From NCBI RefSeq assembly GCF_003633725.1, contig NZ_RBIJ01000003.1, positions 181,074-245,073 on the forward strand: a DNA stretch of 64,000 nt. The letters are read 5' to 3'. Origin of the DNA: Brockia lithotrophica (lineage in GTDB: Bacteria > Bacillota > Bacilli > Thermicanales > DSM-22653). The position numbers and the translations under genes are program-made. The notes under the pieces were generated by a model that searched no databases, had not been told where the DNA came from, and saw nothing but the letters and a program-made list of their open reading frames with translations. Within the stretch, counting starts at the first letter, position 1, and each line of letters opens with the position of its first letter. Of the stretch, positions 20,644 to 29,562 are shown piece after piece.

Positions 20644-21999
20644 CTACGCCTCTCCCTCCGCGAACGTCGGCCCCAAAACGCGGCGGTACCGCTCCGCTTC
20701 GTGGCGGAGGAAGTGCCGCACGAGGGCGTCGAAAAAGCGCTCTTCCGCCTCCGCCTCGCCCCCCGAGGCGACCTCGGGAAAGACGCGTTCTACCGCAGCG
20801 CGGAGTGCGGAATCCTCGAGGATGCGCCGGAGAAACGACGGCGGCCCCTCGAGGGCGCGAAAGGCGAGCTCCTGAAGGCGCGCGTACGCATCCTCGCGGC
20901 GGATTCCTTGGGCGACGAGGAGGTCGAGGAGGAGGGAGGAGGCAAACAGGCCGCCCGTGCGCCGCAGGTTTTCCCGCATCCGTGTTGGGTCGACCTTGAG
21001 GTGTACGAGGAGTTCACGCGTGCGCCAGAGCATGTAGTGAAGGACCGTCGTCGCGTCGGGAAAGATCACGCGTTCTACGGAGGAGTGGGAAATGTCCCGT
21101 TCGTGCCAGAGGGGGACGTTTTCGAACGCGGCGAGCATGTAGCCCCGAAGAAGGCGCGCCAGGCCGGAGACGTTTTCGAAGCCCACTGGGTTTCGCTTGT
21201 GCGGCATCGCCGACGAACCCTTCTGGCCAGGGGAAAAGCCCTCCTCCACCTCCTCCACTTCGCTCCGGGCGAGATGGCGCATTTCCACGGCGAGGTGTTC
21301 GAGGGATGTGCCCAGAAGCGCGAGGGCGGCGAGGTATTCGGCAAAGGTGTCGCGCGGGAGGACCTGCGTCGCCGCAGGCGCCGGCTCGAGGCCGAGGCGC
21401 CGCAGCGCCGCCTCTTCGATTTCCGGGGGAAGGTGGGAAAACGTCCCTACGGGACCGGCGATCTTCCCCCGCGCCGCACGCCGCGCCGCCGCCCGCAGGC
21501 GTTCTTCGCCGCGGCGGAGCTCGTCGTAAAAGCCGAGGAGCTTGAGGCCGAAGGTCGTCGGTTCCGCCGCCTTCCCGTGGGTACGGCCGAGGATGGGAAC
21601 GCCGCGGTAGGTGAGGGACATATCCCTGAGGAGCTGCAAAAGGCGGTCGAGCTCGGCGAGGAGGAGTTCGGAAGCCTCCCGGAGGAGAAGCGCCCACGCC
21701 GTGTCTACGACATCGGCACTCGTAAGCCCGTAGTGTACCCATCGCCCGGCGGGGCCGACCTGCTCGGCGACGTGCTCGACGAAGGCGATCGTGTCGTGGC
21801 GCGTGCGCGCCTCGATTTCCGCGATGCGCGCAGGGTCGATGCGCACCTCCCGCTTGAGCACGGCGAGGTCTTCGGGGGGGACGACGCCCGCCTCGGCGAG
21901 CGCCTCGAGTACGGCGAGCTCTACCCGCCACCACGCGTGAAACCGGTTTTCTTCGGACCAGAGGCGCGCCATTTCCGGTCGCGTGTAGCGCGCGAGCAC
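20644..21999 (-). CDS. purB: Adenylosuccinate lyase PurB
   Basis: Cleaves SAICAR to AICAR and adenylosuccinate to AMP, releasing fumarate. It belongs to the fumarase/aspartase superfamily, with the signature loop GSSAMPHKRNPV, HYGLTSADVVDTA and GRTHGKAAEPTTFG. The GTG at 21999 gives MLARYTRPEMARLWSEENRF, the standard N-terminus. Only 45 bases separate it from purE, leaving no room for purK. Confidence 0.96.
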   Translation of the reverse strand: MLARYTRPEMARLWSEENRFHAWWRVELAVLEALAEAGVVPPEDLAVLKREVRIDPARIAEIEARTRHDTIAFVEHVAEQVGPAGRWVHYGLTSADVVDTAWALLLREASELLLAELDRLLQLLRDMSLTYRGVPILGRTHGKAAEPTTFGLKLLGFYDELRRGEERLRAAARRAARGKIAGPVGTFSHLPPEIEEAALRRLGLEPAPAATQVLPRDTFAEYLAALALLGTSLEHLAVEMRHLARSEVEEVEEGFSPGQKGSSAMPHKRNPVGFENVSGLARLLRGYMLAAFENVPLWHERDISHSSVERVIFPDATTVLHYMLWRTRELLVHLKVDPTRMRENLRRTGGLFASSLLLDLLVAQGIRREDAYARLQELAFRALEGPPSFLRRILEDSALRAAVERVFPEVASGGEAEAEERFFDALVRHFLRHEAERYRRVLGPTFAEGEA

Positions 22000-22044
22000 C
22001 TTCCTCCCGCCTTTCCCTAGAATTTTCCGTTGACGGACGCCCGC

Positions 22045-22539
22045 CTACTCTTCCGCCTCGCGCCTAAGGTCGCGATCGCGGGCGCGGATTTCCTCGCGCC
22101 GCGCGGCGCGATGCGAGCGAAGCCGTGCGGCGAGTTCGGGATCTTCTAAGGCGAGGATGTGCAGGGCGAGGTAGGCGGCGTTTTCTCCGGCGTTTACCCC
22201 AACGGTCGCCACGGGAACGCCCGGGGGCATCTGGGCGATGGACAAGAGCGCGTCCACGCCGTGGAGCGGGCCCACGGCGAGAGGCAGACCGATCACGGGG
22301 AGGACGGTTTGGCCTGCAACCACCCCCGGGAGGTGCGCCGCTAGACCTGCGGCGGCGACGATCACGCGCACCCCGCTCCGCTCCGCTTCGCGCACGATCG
22401 CGAGGACATCTTCGAGATTCCGGTGGGCGGAGGCGATCCGGACGTCACCGGGTTCGCCAAAGCGGGCCAAGACGTCGAGGAGCGGCCGAACGCGCTCGAG
22501 GTCCGAAGCGCTGCCCAACATGACGAGAACGCGCGCCAA
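22045..22539 (-). CDS. purE: Class I PurE (N5-CAIR mutase type), without PurK
   Basis: Makes CAIR. Class I PurE rearranges N5-CAIR made by PurK; class II uses CO2 directly. Sequence features are class I-like: MLGSASDLERVRPLLD, RIASAHRNLE, AAGLAAHLPGVVAG and LLSIAQMPPGVPVATV. I chose TTG at 22539 (GGAGGG 7 bases upstream), giving 164 residues with the family's normal start. PurK is missing from the operon. The enzyme would depend on a purK elsewhere, on spontaneous carboxylation in high CO2, or on an altered specificity. Confidence 0.9.
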   Translation of the reverse strand: MARVLVMLGSASDLERVRPLLDVLARFGEPGDVRIASAHRNLEDVLAIVREAERSGVRVIVAAAGLAAHLPGVVAGQTVLPVIGLPLAVGPLHGVDALLSIAQMPPGVPVATVGVNAGENAAYLALHILALEDPELAARLRSHRAARREEIRARDRDLRREAEE

Positions 22540-22783
22540 TCTCCATCCCTCCGCGGGGAAAGGGTGGGCCGTGCGGGAAAGCGCCCGCAACTCGCCGGAA
22601 TCGGCAATAACCCCGAACAATCCCAGGGTATTGTACCACACCTACCGCACAAAATGCGAACTCGAACGGGAGAAGAAGAGAAAACGTTCGACGTTGTGTC
22701 CGTTCCGGGGAGACGGGGGGGTTCGCAATGCCCCCGCATTTTTGATAGGCTACAGGTGCCTATCGTACGCGGGAGGGATTTCC
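22540..22783. promoter_or_regulatory. Divergent purE / psiE-like control region
   Basis: About 240 bases between divergent genes. On the minus strand a TACAAT at 22635..22630 could be the -10 of the purine operon, leaving a leader of about 85 bases; no convincing -35 stands 17 bases upstream. No purine or PRPP riboswitch signature is present. On the + strand GATAGGC and GCCTATC form a 7-bp inverted repeat at 22743..22763, just before the psiE-like ribosome site, and could be an operator or small hairpin. Confidence 0.35.
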
Positions 22784-23257
22784 ATGCGGCGCTCGATCGT
22801 CCGCCTGATTGGGGTGTTCGAAGAAGCCCTTGCGGTGATCATCATCCTCGCCGTAACCTTCGAAGGCATCGCGATGCTCGGCGACCTCTACCGCTACGTG
22901 TCCACCTGGGAACTCTCCACGCACTTCCCGCAATTCCTCGCCGACGTCCTCTTCTACATCATCGGCCTTGAAATCGCCCACCTCCTCATCAGCCGAAGTC
23001 CCGTCCTCATGCTCAACGTCCTCATCTTCGCCATCGGCCGAAAGGTGATCATCCAAAGCGAGACGGTCGGGGAAATGCTCGTCGGTTCCTTGGCGATCGC
23101 CCTCCTCTACGTCCTCTACCGCATGTTCACCCACGAAGAGGCGTCGCCCCCCAAAACGCGCCTCTCCTTTTCCTGGACGCGCGGTCCCGTCCCCCAAAAG
23201 GAAGAGGGGACGAGCGAAGCAGGGAAGGGAACGGCCGAACAACCCTCGGCAAGGTAA
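22784..23257 (+). CDS. PsiE-like small integral membrane protein
   Basis: A 157-residue membrane protein with four hydrophobic segments (FEEALAVIIILAVTFEGIAM, then VLFYIIGLEIAHLLI, VLIFAIGRKVII and VGSLAIALLYVLYRM). Their spacing and pattern resemble the PsiE (phosphate-starvation-inducible E) family; the biochemical role is unknown. A charged C-terminal tail of about 45 residues is cytoplasmic or disordered. The ATG at 22784 follows GGGAGGG. It is divergent from purE and convergent with the permease. Confidence 0.65.
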   Translation: MRRSIVRLIGVFEEALAVIIILAVTFEGIAMLGDLYRYVSTWELSTHFPQFLADVLFYIIGLEIAHLLISRSPVLMLNVLIFAIGRKVIIQSETVGEMLVGSLAIALLYVLYRMFTHEEASPPKTRLSFSWTRGPVPQKEEGTSEAGKGTAEQPSAR

Positions 23258-23260
23258 AGA

Positions 23261-23292
23261 AAACGAGCGGTGTCGCAGGACACCACCCGTTT
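23261..23292. terminator. Bidirectional terminator hairpin
   Basis: A 14-base arm pair (AAACGAGCGGTGTC ... GACACCACCCGTTT) with two mismatches and a 4-base loop. A or T runs flank both sides, between the convergent psiE-like and permease genes. Confidence 0.75.
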
Positions 23293-23341
23293 TGCGGCCA
23301 AAGCCCGTCGGCAAAGGCACGAGAACGCACCGGTTACGGGA

Positions 23342-24664
23342 TCAAGGCACGAGAAAGACGAAATACAGGAGAAACGCCGCTCCCAGTACCCAAAGGAGAG
23401 CGTGTACCTCCCGGGCCTTCCCCCGGACAAGCTTGAGGACGGGGTAGAGGATCACGCCGGCGGCGATGCCGTTCATGATGCTCGTCGTGAGCGGCATGAG
23501 GATCAAGGTGAAGAACGCCGGCGCCGCCTCGTCCCACTCGTCCCACCGGATCTTGCGCACGCCCCGGGCCATGAGCACGCCGACGACGATGAGCGCCGGC
23601 GCGGTCACGGAAGGGGTAACCACGCCGAGAAGGGGGGCGAAGAAGAGGCTCAGAAGGAAAAGTAGCGCCACGACGACGGCCGTAAGACCCGTGCGTCCCC
23701 CGGCGGCGACGCCGGCGGCCGATTCGATGTAGGAAGTCGTGGAAGACGTCCCCAAAAGCGCCCCGGCGAGGATCGCCGAGGCGTCGGCGATGAGGGCGCG
23801 GCCGCCCCCCTTGAGCTTCCCCTCCTCCAAAAGGCCGGCCTCCTCCCCGACGGCGACGAGCGTCCCCGTCGCGTCGAAGAAGTCCACGAAGAAAATCGTG
23901 AGGACGACGGCGAGGAAGGCAGTCGTATGCGTCCAGAGTCCGGAAAAGTCGAGCTTGAGGAAGGTCGGGGCGAGGGAAGGAACGGCGCCGACCACGTCGC
24001 CAAGCCCACGCGGAGCCGGAATCACCCCCGTGAAAATCCCGGCCGCCGCCGTGAGGACCATGCCCCAAAAGACGGCCCCCCGCACCCCCCGGGCGTAGAG
24101 GAGGAGCGTCGCCGCGAGGCCGAAGAGCGTGAGGAGCGCCTCCGGTCGGTGAAGTTCGCCGAGAACAGGGATGTTGGCGCCGGAGGCGACGGTGACCAGG
24201 CCTCCGTTCCTGAGGCCGATGAAGGCGATGAAGAGCCCGATCCCCGCCGTCGTCGCAGACTTCAACCCTTCCGGAATTGCGGCGATGATCGCCTCCCGAA
24301 GTCCGGTGAGCGTGAGGAGGAGGAAGAGCAAGCCGGAGACGAACACCGCGCCGAGGGCGACGGGCCAGGGGATGTGCATCGCCCCCACGACCGTGTACGC
24401 GAAAAAGGCGAGGAGTCCCATCCCCGGCGCCTGCGCCACGGGAAAATTTGCATACAGACCCATGATGAGCGTGCCGACGGCGGCGGCAAGGGCCGTAGCG
24501 ACGAACACGCTTTCCCGCGGCATTCCCGCCTCGCCGAGCACCTGGGGAACGACGAAGAGCACGTACGCCATGGAGAGAAAGGTCGTGAGTCCGGCAAGTA
24601 CCTCGCGGGAAACCGTCGTCCCGCGTTCGTGCAGAGAAAAGAAGCGCTCCAAAGCAGAAGACAA
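23342..24664 (-). CDS. pbuG: NCS2/AzgA-type purine permease (PbuG/PbuO-like)
   Basis: A membrane permease for hypoxanthine/guanine-type bases, with 12-14 predicted segments. Family motifs are AGLTTFLSMAYVLFV, ALAAAVGTLIMGLYANFPVA, APGMGLLAFFAYTV, FVDFFDATGTLVAVGEEAGL and LLGTSSTTSYIESAAGVAAG. I chose TTG at 24664 (AGGAGGGG 6 bases upstream) over a TTG 24 bases upstream that has no site. It lies 85 bases downstream of guaA. guaA-pbuG is also the Bacillus order, which suggests purine salvage coupled to GMP supply. Confidence 0.88.
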   Translation of the reverse strand: MSSALERFFSLHERGTTVSREVLAGLTTFLSMAYVLFVVPQVLGEAGMPRESVFVATALAAAVGTLIMGLYANFPVAQAPGMGLLAFFAYTVVGAMHIPWPVALGAVFVSGLLFLLLTLTGLREAIIAAIPEGLKSATTAGIGLFIAFIGLRNGGLVTVASGANIPVLGELHRPEALLTLFGLAATLLLYARGVRGAVFWGMVLTAAAGIFTGVIPAPRGLGDVVGAVPSLAPTFLKLDFSGLWTHTTAFLAVVLTIFFVDFFDATGTLVAVGEEAGLLEEGKLKGGGRALIADASAILAGALLGTSSTTSYIESAAGVAAGGRTGLTAVVVALLFLLSLFFAPLLGVVTPSVTAPALIVVGVLMARGVRKIRWDEWDEAAPAFFTLILMPLTTSIMNGIAAGVILYPVLKLVRGKAREVHALLWVLGAAFLLYFVFLVP

Positions 24665-24749
24665 GCGGCACCCCTCCTGAGGTAACAAAGGCGACGATCG
24701 GCCCCGACGGCGACCGGCAACCCGATTCGCGCCTCGGGCTACAGGAGCA

Positions 24750-26060
24750 TCACTCCCACTCGATCGTTGCCGGTGGTTTGTCCGTGACGTCGTAGACGAC
24801 GCGAGCGACGGCGGGAAGTTCGGTCGTAAGCCGGTGGGCGATTTTGCGCAGGAGCTCGTAGGGGAGTTCGGCGGCGCGGGCGGACATCGCCTCCTCGGAA
24901 ACGACGGCGCGGACGGCGACGACTTCCCCTTCCCGCCTCCGTCCGTCCTTCGCCCCTACGGTTCGAACCCCCGGAAGCACGGCGAAGTACTGCCAGAGGG
25001 TGGGGGCTACGTCCGACGAACCAATCTCCTCGCGCACGATGCGGTCTGCCTCCCGGAGGAGCTCAAGCCTCTCCGCGGTGACCTCGCCGACGACGCGTAC
25101 GGCAAGGCCGGGACCGGGAAAGGGTTGGCGCTCCACGAGGGAAGCGGGAAAGCCGAGGTGGCGGGCGATCTCCCGAACTTCGTCCTTGAGGAGCGGACGC
25201 AAGGGTTCGACGAGCGTAAAGGACACGCGTTCGGGCAACCCCCCAACGTTGTGGTGCGCCTTGACCCCTCCGCGTCCCACGCTCTCGATGAGGTCGGAAT
25301 ACACCGTACCCTGCACGAGGTACGCAACGTCCGGGATGCCGGCAACCTCCCGTTCGAAGACGCAGATAAACGTCTCGCCTACGGCGCGGCGTTTCGCTTC
25401 CGGGTCGACGAGGCCACGAAGCGCCGCGAGAAAGGCGTCCCGCGCGTCCACCCGGCGCACGGGAAGGCCGAGGATTTGCGTGAGCGCGGCGGGAACCTCT
25501 TCCGCCTCTCCCGCTCGCAGGAGGCCGTGGTCGACGAACAGGGGCACAAGGCGATCCCCAAGGGCTCGGGCGACGAGGGCAGCGGATACCGCCGAATCGA
25601 GTCCGCCGGAAAGGGCGACGACGGCCCGACCTTCTCCGAGGTGTGCGGCAAGCTCCGCGACGCAGCGTTCGGCAAACGCGATCGGCGTGTAGGCCGGCCC
25701 GCCCCCGACGAGTTCGCGAAGGGCGGCGAGGAGCTGGGAAAACCCTTCGTCGTCGGAAAACGAGACAAAGGCGTTCTCCCGCGTTCCGGAAAGAAACGTC
25801 TCTCCGTCCGGCGGAGCCGCTCCTTCTTCCCACAGCACAGGGACCCCTGCGGTGCGAAAGCGGAAAAAGAGTTCGCGTTCTTCCGGGGTCCAAAATCCCT
25901 CCTCCGTCCGGGGAAGGACGAGGGCGGCGGGGAGGTCGTCGCGTTCTCCCGGAAGCGGAAGCTCCGCGTAGATCCCCGCCCGGCGCAGGCGGCGAAGGAG
26001 GCGTTCGTCGGCGGTAAAGACGAGAACCCACGGGCGGAAACGGCAGGTAACGAGGGACAT
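24750..26060 (-). CDS. guaA: GMP synthase with vestigial, Cys-less glutaminase domain
   Basis: Aminates XMP to GMP with ATP. The ATP-pyrophosphatase (VALSGGLDSAVSAALV, residues 148-163) and the C-terminal dimerisation domain ([17 protein letters not shown]) are intact. The N-terminal region is not. It keeps the strand pattern of a class I amidotransferase (PWVLVFTADERL; AALVLPRTEEG; AGVPVLWEEGA) but is about 80 residues shorter than in the second GuaA of this window. The nucleophile Cys position reads W-E-E, and no His-Glu pair exists. I infer an ammonia-only GMP synthase. The ATG at 26060 follows GGAAGGAG. The context (transglutaminase-like, guaA, pbuG) matches Bacillus. Confidence 0.9.
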   Translation of the reverse strand: MSLVTCRFRPWVLVFTADERLLRRLRRAGIYAELPLPGERDDLPAALVLPRTEEGFWTPEERELFFRFRTAGVPVLWEEGAAPPDGETFLSGTRENAFVSFSDDEGFSQLLAALRELVGGGPAYTPIAFAERCVAELAAHLGEGRAVVALSGGLDSAVSAALVARALGDRLVPLFVDHGLLRAGEAEEVPAALTQILGLPVRRVDARDAFLAALRGLVDPEAKRRAVGETFICVFEREVAGIPDVAYLVQGTVYSDLIESVGRGGVKAHHNVGGLPERVSFTLVEPLRPLLKDEVREIARHLGFPASLVERQPFPGPGLAVRVVGEVTAERLELLREADRIVREEIGSSDVAPTLWQYFAVLPGVRTVGAKDGRRREGEVVAVRAVVSEEAMSARAAELPYELLRKIAHRLTTELPAVARVVYDVTDKPPATIEWE

Positions 26061-26090
26061 GGGCGTGCTCCTTCCCTACGGTGGTTTTCC

Positions 26091-28343
26091 TTACGAGTTT
26101 ACGGAAGATGGGGGACGGGGGCGAAACGAGGGGACGGCGCGGCAGAGGTACCGCCACAGACAGCGCGGAAGGTGGCGGCGTACGCTCGCCGCAAACTCCC
26201 GCTCGCGCGCGAGAAATTCCGCATCCTCCCGAGGCGGAGGTCCGTAGTAGGCGGCAAGGTACGCTTGCGTCAGGCGCCGAAACGAATCTTCTACATCTCC
26301 CCGAGGTAGGCGGGCGGCATACGCCCCTACGGCCTCGCCGCGTTCCCTGGGGCCGCCGCACAGCCCAACGATCCACAGGGCCTTGCGGTACCTCCGCCGA
26401 AGCGCTTCCCGATCGAGGGGGGGCGAGCGCCTCCCCCTTCGGCGGCGGGAAAAGGCAATCCCCGCCACGAGTCCCGTCACGACGAGGGCGAGCCCTCCGA
26501 GAACCAACGTGCTTGCCGGCGCAGGGATCGGGGAAGAGGAGGTTCTGCTTTCGGATGGCCCGGGTGCCTGCGTATCCTTCCCGGTTTCCGGAAGCGGTGC
26601 AGGTGCAGACGGCGAAGGGGTCGGTACGGGCGCGTCCGCAGACCGTGCCGTCGCTTCAGGAACGCGCGCCCCGGGGGTGACCTCGAGCGGGACAAACCCC
26701 AGCCCCTCGAGGTACACCTCCGCCCAGGCGTGGGCGTCGCGGTCGCGCAGGACGACGTGCAGGCCCTGGGAATCGGAGCTCACCTCGCCGGGTCCGTACC
26801 CCACGGCAAAGCGGGCGGGAACTCCGGCCGCACGAAGGAGGACGACGGCGGAGGAGGCAAAATGCTCGCAGTACCCGCGGCGCGTCGCGAAGAGGAACTC
26901 CGCCACGTAGTCTTCGCCCGGACGTAGGAAGGGGACGTCCCACGTCTCGTAGGTAAAGTTTCCCTCGTCCCGAAGGTACGCCTGCACGCGCCGGGCGAGG
27001 CGCCACGCCTCTTGGGGGGTCTTCGGCGGGCGATCTCCCCCGAGAGCCTCGAGGCGCAGACGGGAGGCTAGCTCGCGCACCGAGGGAGGAAGGTCTTGGG
27101 GGAGTTCGAGGGAAGTCGGCGGAGGGGGCGGCGTAGAACGTGGAATTGCCTGTGCGAAGGGAGACGCCTCGAATTCCGGCGTGTAGGGGACGGCGCGCAC
27201 GGTGTACGGTACGCCGATGGGGACCCCCTGCCACGCCCCGCGTCCGAGGAGGTACAGGGGGTGTTCAGCGCCTTCAAACGAAGCGTACGGGCGCTCGAGC
27301 ACACCCGGAACGGGAACGTCCCGCAGACGGGCGACGATCTCCAGATCGACGCCGGGACCCGAGGGGACGGCGAGAAGAGGGGCGGCAGGGGCGTCGGGCG
27401 CGACCTCCCAACCCTTTCCCGTGTAGACGTCGTAGGCGGCGGTGCGCCAACGCGTCGGAACTGGAGAACCCGCAGGTAAAGAAACCGTCGCGTGCACCTC
27501 GCCGTAGGCTACGAAGGGGCCGCCCAAGGGGTGAACCGCGGCGGACGTCCCCGGCGCAGGAGCCCGCGCCGTACGGGCGGAGAGGCGTTGCGTGAGCCCC
27601 GGCCACGGGTCGTCCCACGCGGGCGGCGGTTTGGGGAGAGCCGCGGCAGTGCCCAGCACGCTCGCCCCGAGGAGGAGAAATACGAAAAACGCGAGAAAGG
27701 CTCTACGGGGGACGAGGAGCCGCAATCCCTCAGCCGTAGAGAGCAGGTAGAGCACGGCCGCGCCGACAAGGCACAAGGTGAACCGCGGCTCGGAAAGCCC
27801 GATCGCCTCTCCGGAAAACCCGAGGTACGCCTCGCCGACGCCCACGAGGACGAATGTCAGGAATACCCAAAAGAACCCCAGGCGGCGGAGGGAGCGAAGG
27901 GCCAAGAGGTACATCCCCACGATCGTGAGGTCGAAGGCGAACGTCCGAAGCGCCGGAAACGCATCTTCCCGCCAAAGCGCAAGGGCGACTTCTGGACTCC
28001 AAAAGAGCGCGGCATACCCGACCTCTGCCTCGCGGAGGAGGGCGAAAAATCCCCGTTCTCCCGGGAAGGTCCCTAGGGAGTAGGCGATCGCCGCAACGCC
28101 GGCTAAGGCACGTACCGCAAAGGAGGAAGGGACGCGAAACGGCCAGAGCCCGCCGACGGCAAGGGCGAAAAAGAGGAGCGCGTAGTGGGCCAAGTACCCC
28201 CGCTGAACATGTCCAAAGGCGGTGAGCGCCGCAACGGCCGCAAACCCTAAAAACGCAAAGGAAGCCCCCTCCACGAAGGAAAAAAGCCAACCTTCCGGAG
28301 CGCAGAGAAGAGAAGAACGACGTGCGGGCGTCGGGGACGTCAT
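26091..28343 (-). CDS. Membrane-anchored transglutaminase-like protein (YebA type)
   Basis: An N-terminal block of about six or more membrane segments (to ~residue 210), then an extracytoplasmic domain with a transglutaminase core. The probable nucleophile is Cys492 in RRGYCEHFASS and the His is His538 in RDAHAWAEVYLEG. The third residue position reads LEVTPG, with Glu where Asp is usual. A Ser/Pro-rich stretch, one more membrane helix and a C-terminal DUF4129-like tail follow. The function is probably a protease or protein-modifying activity in a MoxR-DUF58-transglutaminase module. Its ATG overlaps the DUF58 stop (ATGA). This trio next to guaA is the Bacillus yeaC-yeaD-yebA-guaA arrangement. 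Confidence 0.85.
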   Translation of the reverse strand: MTSPTPARRSSLLCAPEGWLFSFVEGASFAFLGFAAVAALTAFGHVQRGYLAHYALLFFALAVGGLWPFRVPSSFAVRALAGVAAIAYSLGTFPGERGFFALLREAEVGYAALFWSPEVALALWREDAFPALRTFAFDLTIVGMYLLALRSLRRLGFFWVFLTFVLVGVGEAYLGFSGEAIGLSEPRFTLCLVGAAVLYLLSTAEGLRLLVPRRAFLAFFVFLLLGASVLGTAAALPKPPPAWDDPWPGLTQRLSARTARAPAPGTSAAVHPLGGPFVAYGEVHATVSLPAGSPVPTRWRTAAYDVYTGKGWEVAPDAPAAPLLAVPSGPGVDLEIVARLRDVPVPGVLERPYASFEGAEHPLYLLGRGAWQGVPIGVPYTVRAVPYTPEFEASPFAQAIPRSTPPPPPTSLELPQDLPPSVRELASRLRLEALGGDRPPKTPQEAWRLARRVQAYLRDEGNFTYETWDVPFLRPGEDYVAEFLFATRRGYCEHFASSAVVLLRAAGVPARFAVGYGPGEVSSDSQGLHVVLRDRDAHAWAEVYLEGLGFVPLEVTPGARVPEATARSADAPVPTPSPSAPAPLPETGKDTQAPGPSESRTSSSPIPAPASTLVLGGLALVVTGLVAGIAFSRRRRGRRSPPLDREALRRRYRKALWIVGLCGGPRERGEAVGAYAARLPRGDVEDSFRRLTQAYLAAYYGPPPREDAEFLAREREFAASVRRHLPRCLWRYLCRAVPSFRPRPPSSVNS

Positions 28344-29545
28344 GTTCCTCCCTCCCCGTGTCCCCGAAAGGGCGGCCGCGACGCGGATCGGACCGGACGG
28401 AATACGCGCATTTCCGCCTCCCAGAGCGAAGCCTCGCGGAGCCTAGGCGCGGTCGACATTTCGCGAAGAAAGACCGTGCGCCGCAGCGGTCCTCGTGTAC
28501 CTACCTGCGGCGAGAATTCCGGTGCGAGTACGGAAAGAAGGAGCCATTCGCGATCCGGAACGAGGTTCCGGTGCGAAGCGGACAAAGGAGAAGACGAGCC
28601 GAGGCGAGGAAGCCCCGCAAGCAGGAGCCCCGCCTTTTGGGCATTTTCGAGTTGGGCGAGGGCCTGTGCCTCATCCGCTCGGAGGGCGGGGTAAGCCGCC
28701 ACCCGAGCGGGGCGACCGGCGCGGACGGCGGCGAAGAGGGTGCGTGCGGCATCTTCCAGCATCCGTTCGACCGACCCGGAGAGATGCGAATTCGCGCCTC
28801 TGGGCCCCCGATCGCTTCCTCCTAGTGAGGGGGAACGTCGGTCGAGAAGGAGAAACAAGGGACGACGGCGAACCTCGCCCCCGCGCACCCAAAGGCCGCG
28901 ACCGCGGGCAAAGGTCTTCCACACCACGTGGCTCAACGGATCCCCGGCGCGATAGGGGCGGAATTCCGCGGGGTCGACAACCGCCTCCGCGGAGGAGACG
29001 CGGGAGGCGCCCTTCAGACGCGCTGGCAGTGCGGGGAGGACGGCTACGTAGGCGACGCGTTCCGGAGAAGCAAGGGAGAACCGATTCCCGTAGAGAAGGG
29101 CGGCGGAAGACAGCCGCAGGCGGAGCCGGTAGGCGCCGCGGGGAAGATCTGCGAGCAAAACCCGAAAGGGAACACGCCGGCGAAAGGCCGCAAACTGCGC
29201 CGTCCGGACGTCGCCGCGTTTCCCGCCGGATGTGAAGGAAACGAGGGAGAGGGCCACAAGGAAGAGCGTGGGAGGCGGCGGGAGGAAAAAGCGCACCTCT
29301 CCCTGCAGGGAAAGGCTCTCGCCGTGAAATACGGGGCGAGAACCCGGCAAGAGGACGGCCCGAGCGGTGAGAAAGGCGGCGGCACGCCACGCTTCGTACG
29401 CGGCGAGGAGCGAAAAGGCGTAAAACACCGTATTTGCCAAATCTCCGCCGACGAACTGGCGGTAGGCGTAGAGGGCGGATCCCCCGGCGACGAGGGAAAG
29501 GAAAAACGCAAAGGCGCGCAGGGCTTCACGCCAGGTGCGGTGCAC
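28340..29545 (-). CDS. DUF58 protein (YeaD type)
   Basis: Partner of MoxR ATPases; molecular function unknown. Two membrane segments near the N-terminus (LRAFAFFLSLVAGGSALYAY and nearby) are followed by the DUF58 core EFRPYRAGDPLSHVVWKTFA and a vWA-like region (RRPLFLLLDRRS). The GTG at 29545 has GAGGAGGGG 6 bases upstream; upstream codons in frame overlap moxR and look non-coding. It starts 17 bases after moxR and overlaps the transglutaminase gene by 4 bases. Confidence 0.85.
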   Translation of the reverse strand: MHRTWREALRAFAFFLSLVAGGSALYAYRQFVGGDLANTVFYAFSLLAAYEAWRAAAFLTARAVLLPGSRPVFHGESLSLQGEVRFFLPPPPTLFLVALSLVSFTSGGKRGDVRTAQFAAFRRRVPFRVLLADLPRGAYRLRLRLSSAALLYGNRFSLASPERVAYVAVLPALPARLKGASRVSSAEAVVDPAEFRPYRAGDPLSHVVWKTFARGRGLWVRGGEVRRRPLFLLLDRRSPSLGGSDRGPRGANSHLSGSVERMLEDAARTLFAAVRAGRPARVAAYPALRADEAQALAQLENAQKAGLLLAGLPRLGSSSPLSASHRNLVPDREWLLLSVLAPEFSPQVGTRGPLRRTVFLREMSTAPRLREASLWEAEMRVFRPVRSASRPPFRGHGEGGT

Positions 29546-29562
29546 GGTGCACCCCTCCTCGA

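Noticed and set aside
22540..22640. Guanine or PRPP riboswitch in the purE leader
   Set aside because: No conserved core sequence of either class is present in the short leader.
22651..22690. CGAA...TTCG pair upstream of purE as PurR boxes
   Set aside because: The spacing (26 bases) does not match the 16-17 bases of PurR box pairs and flanking bases are poor.
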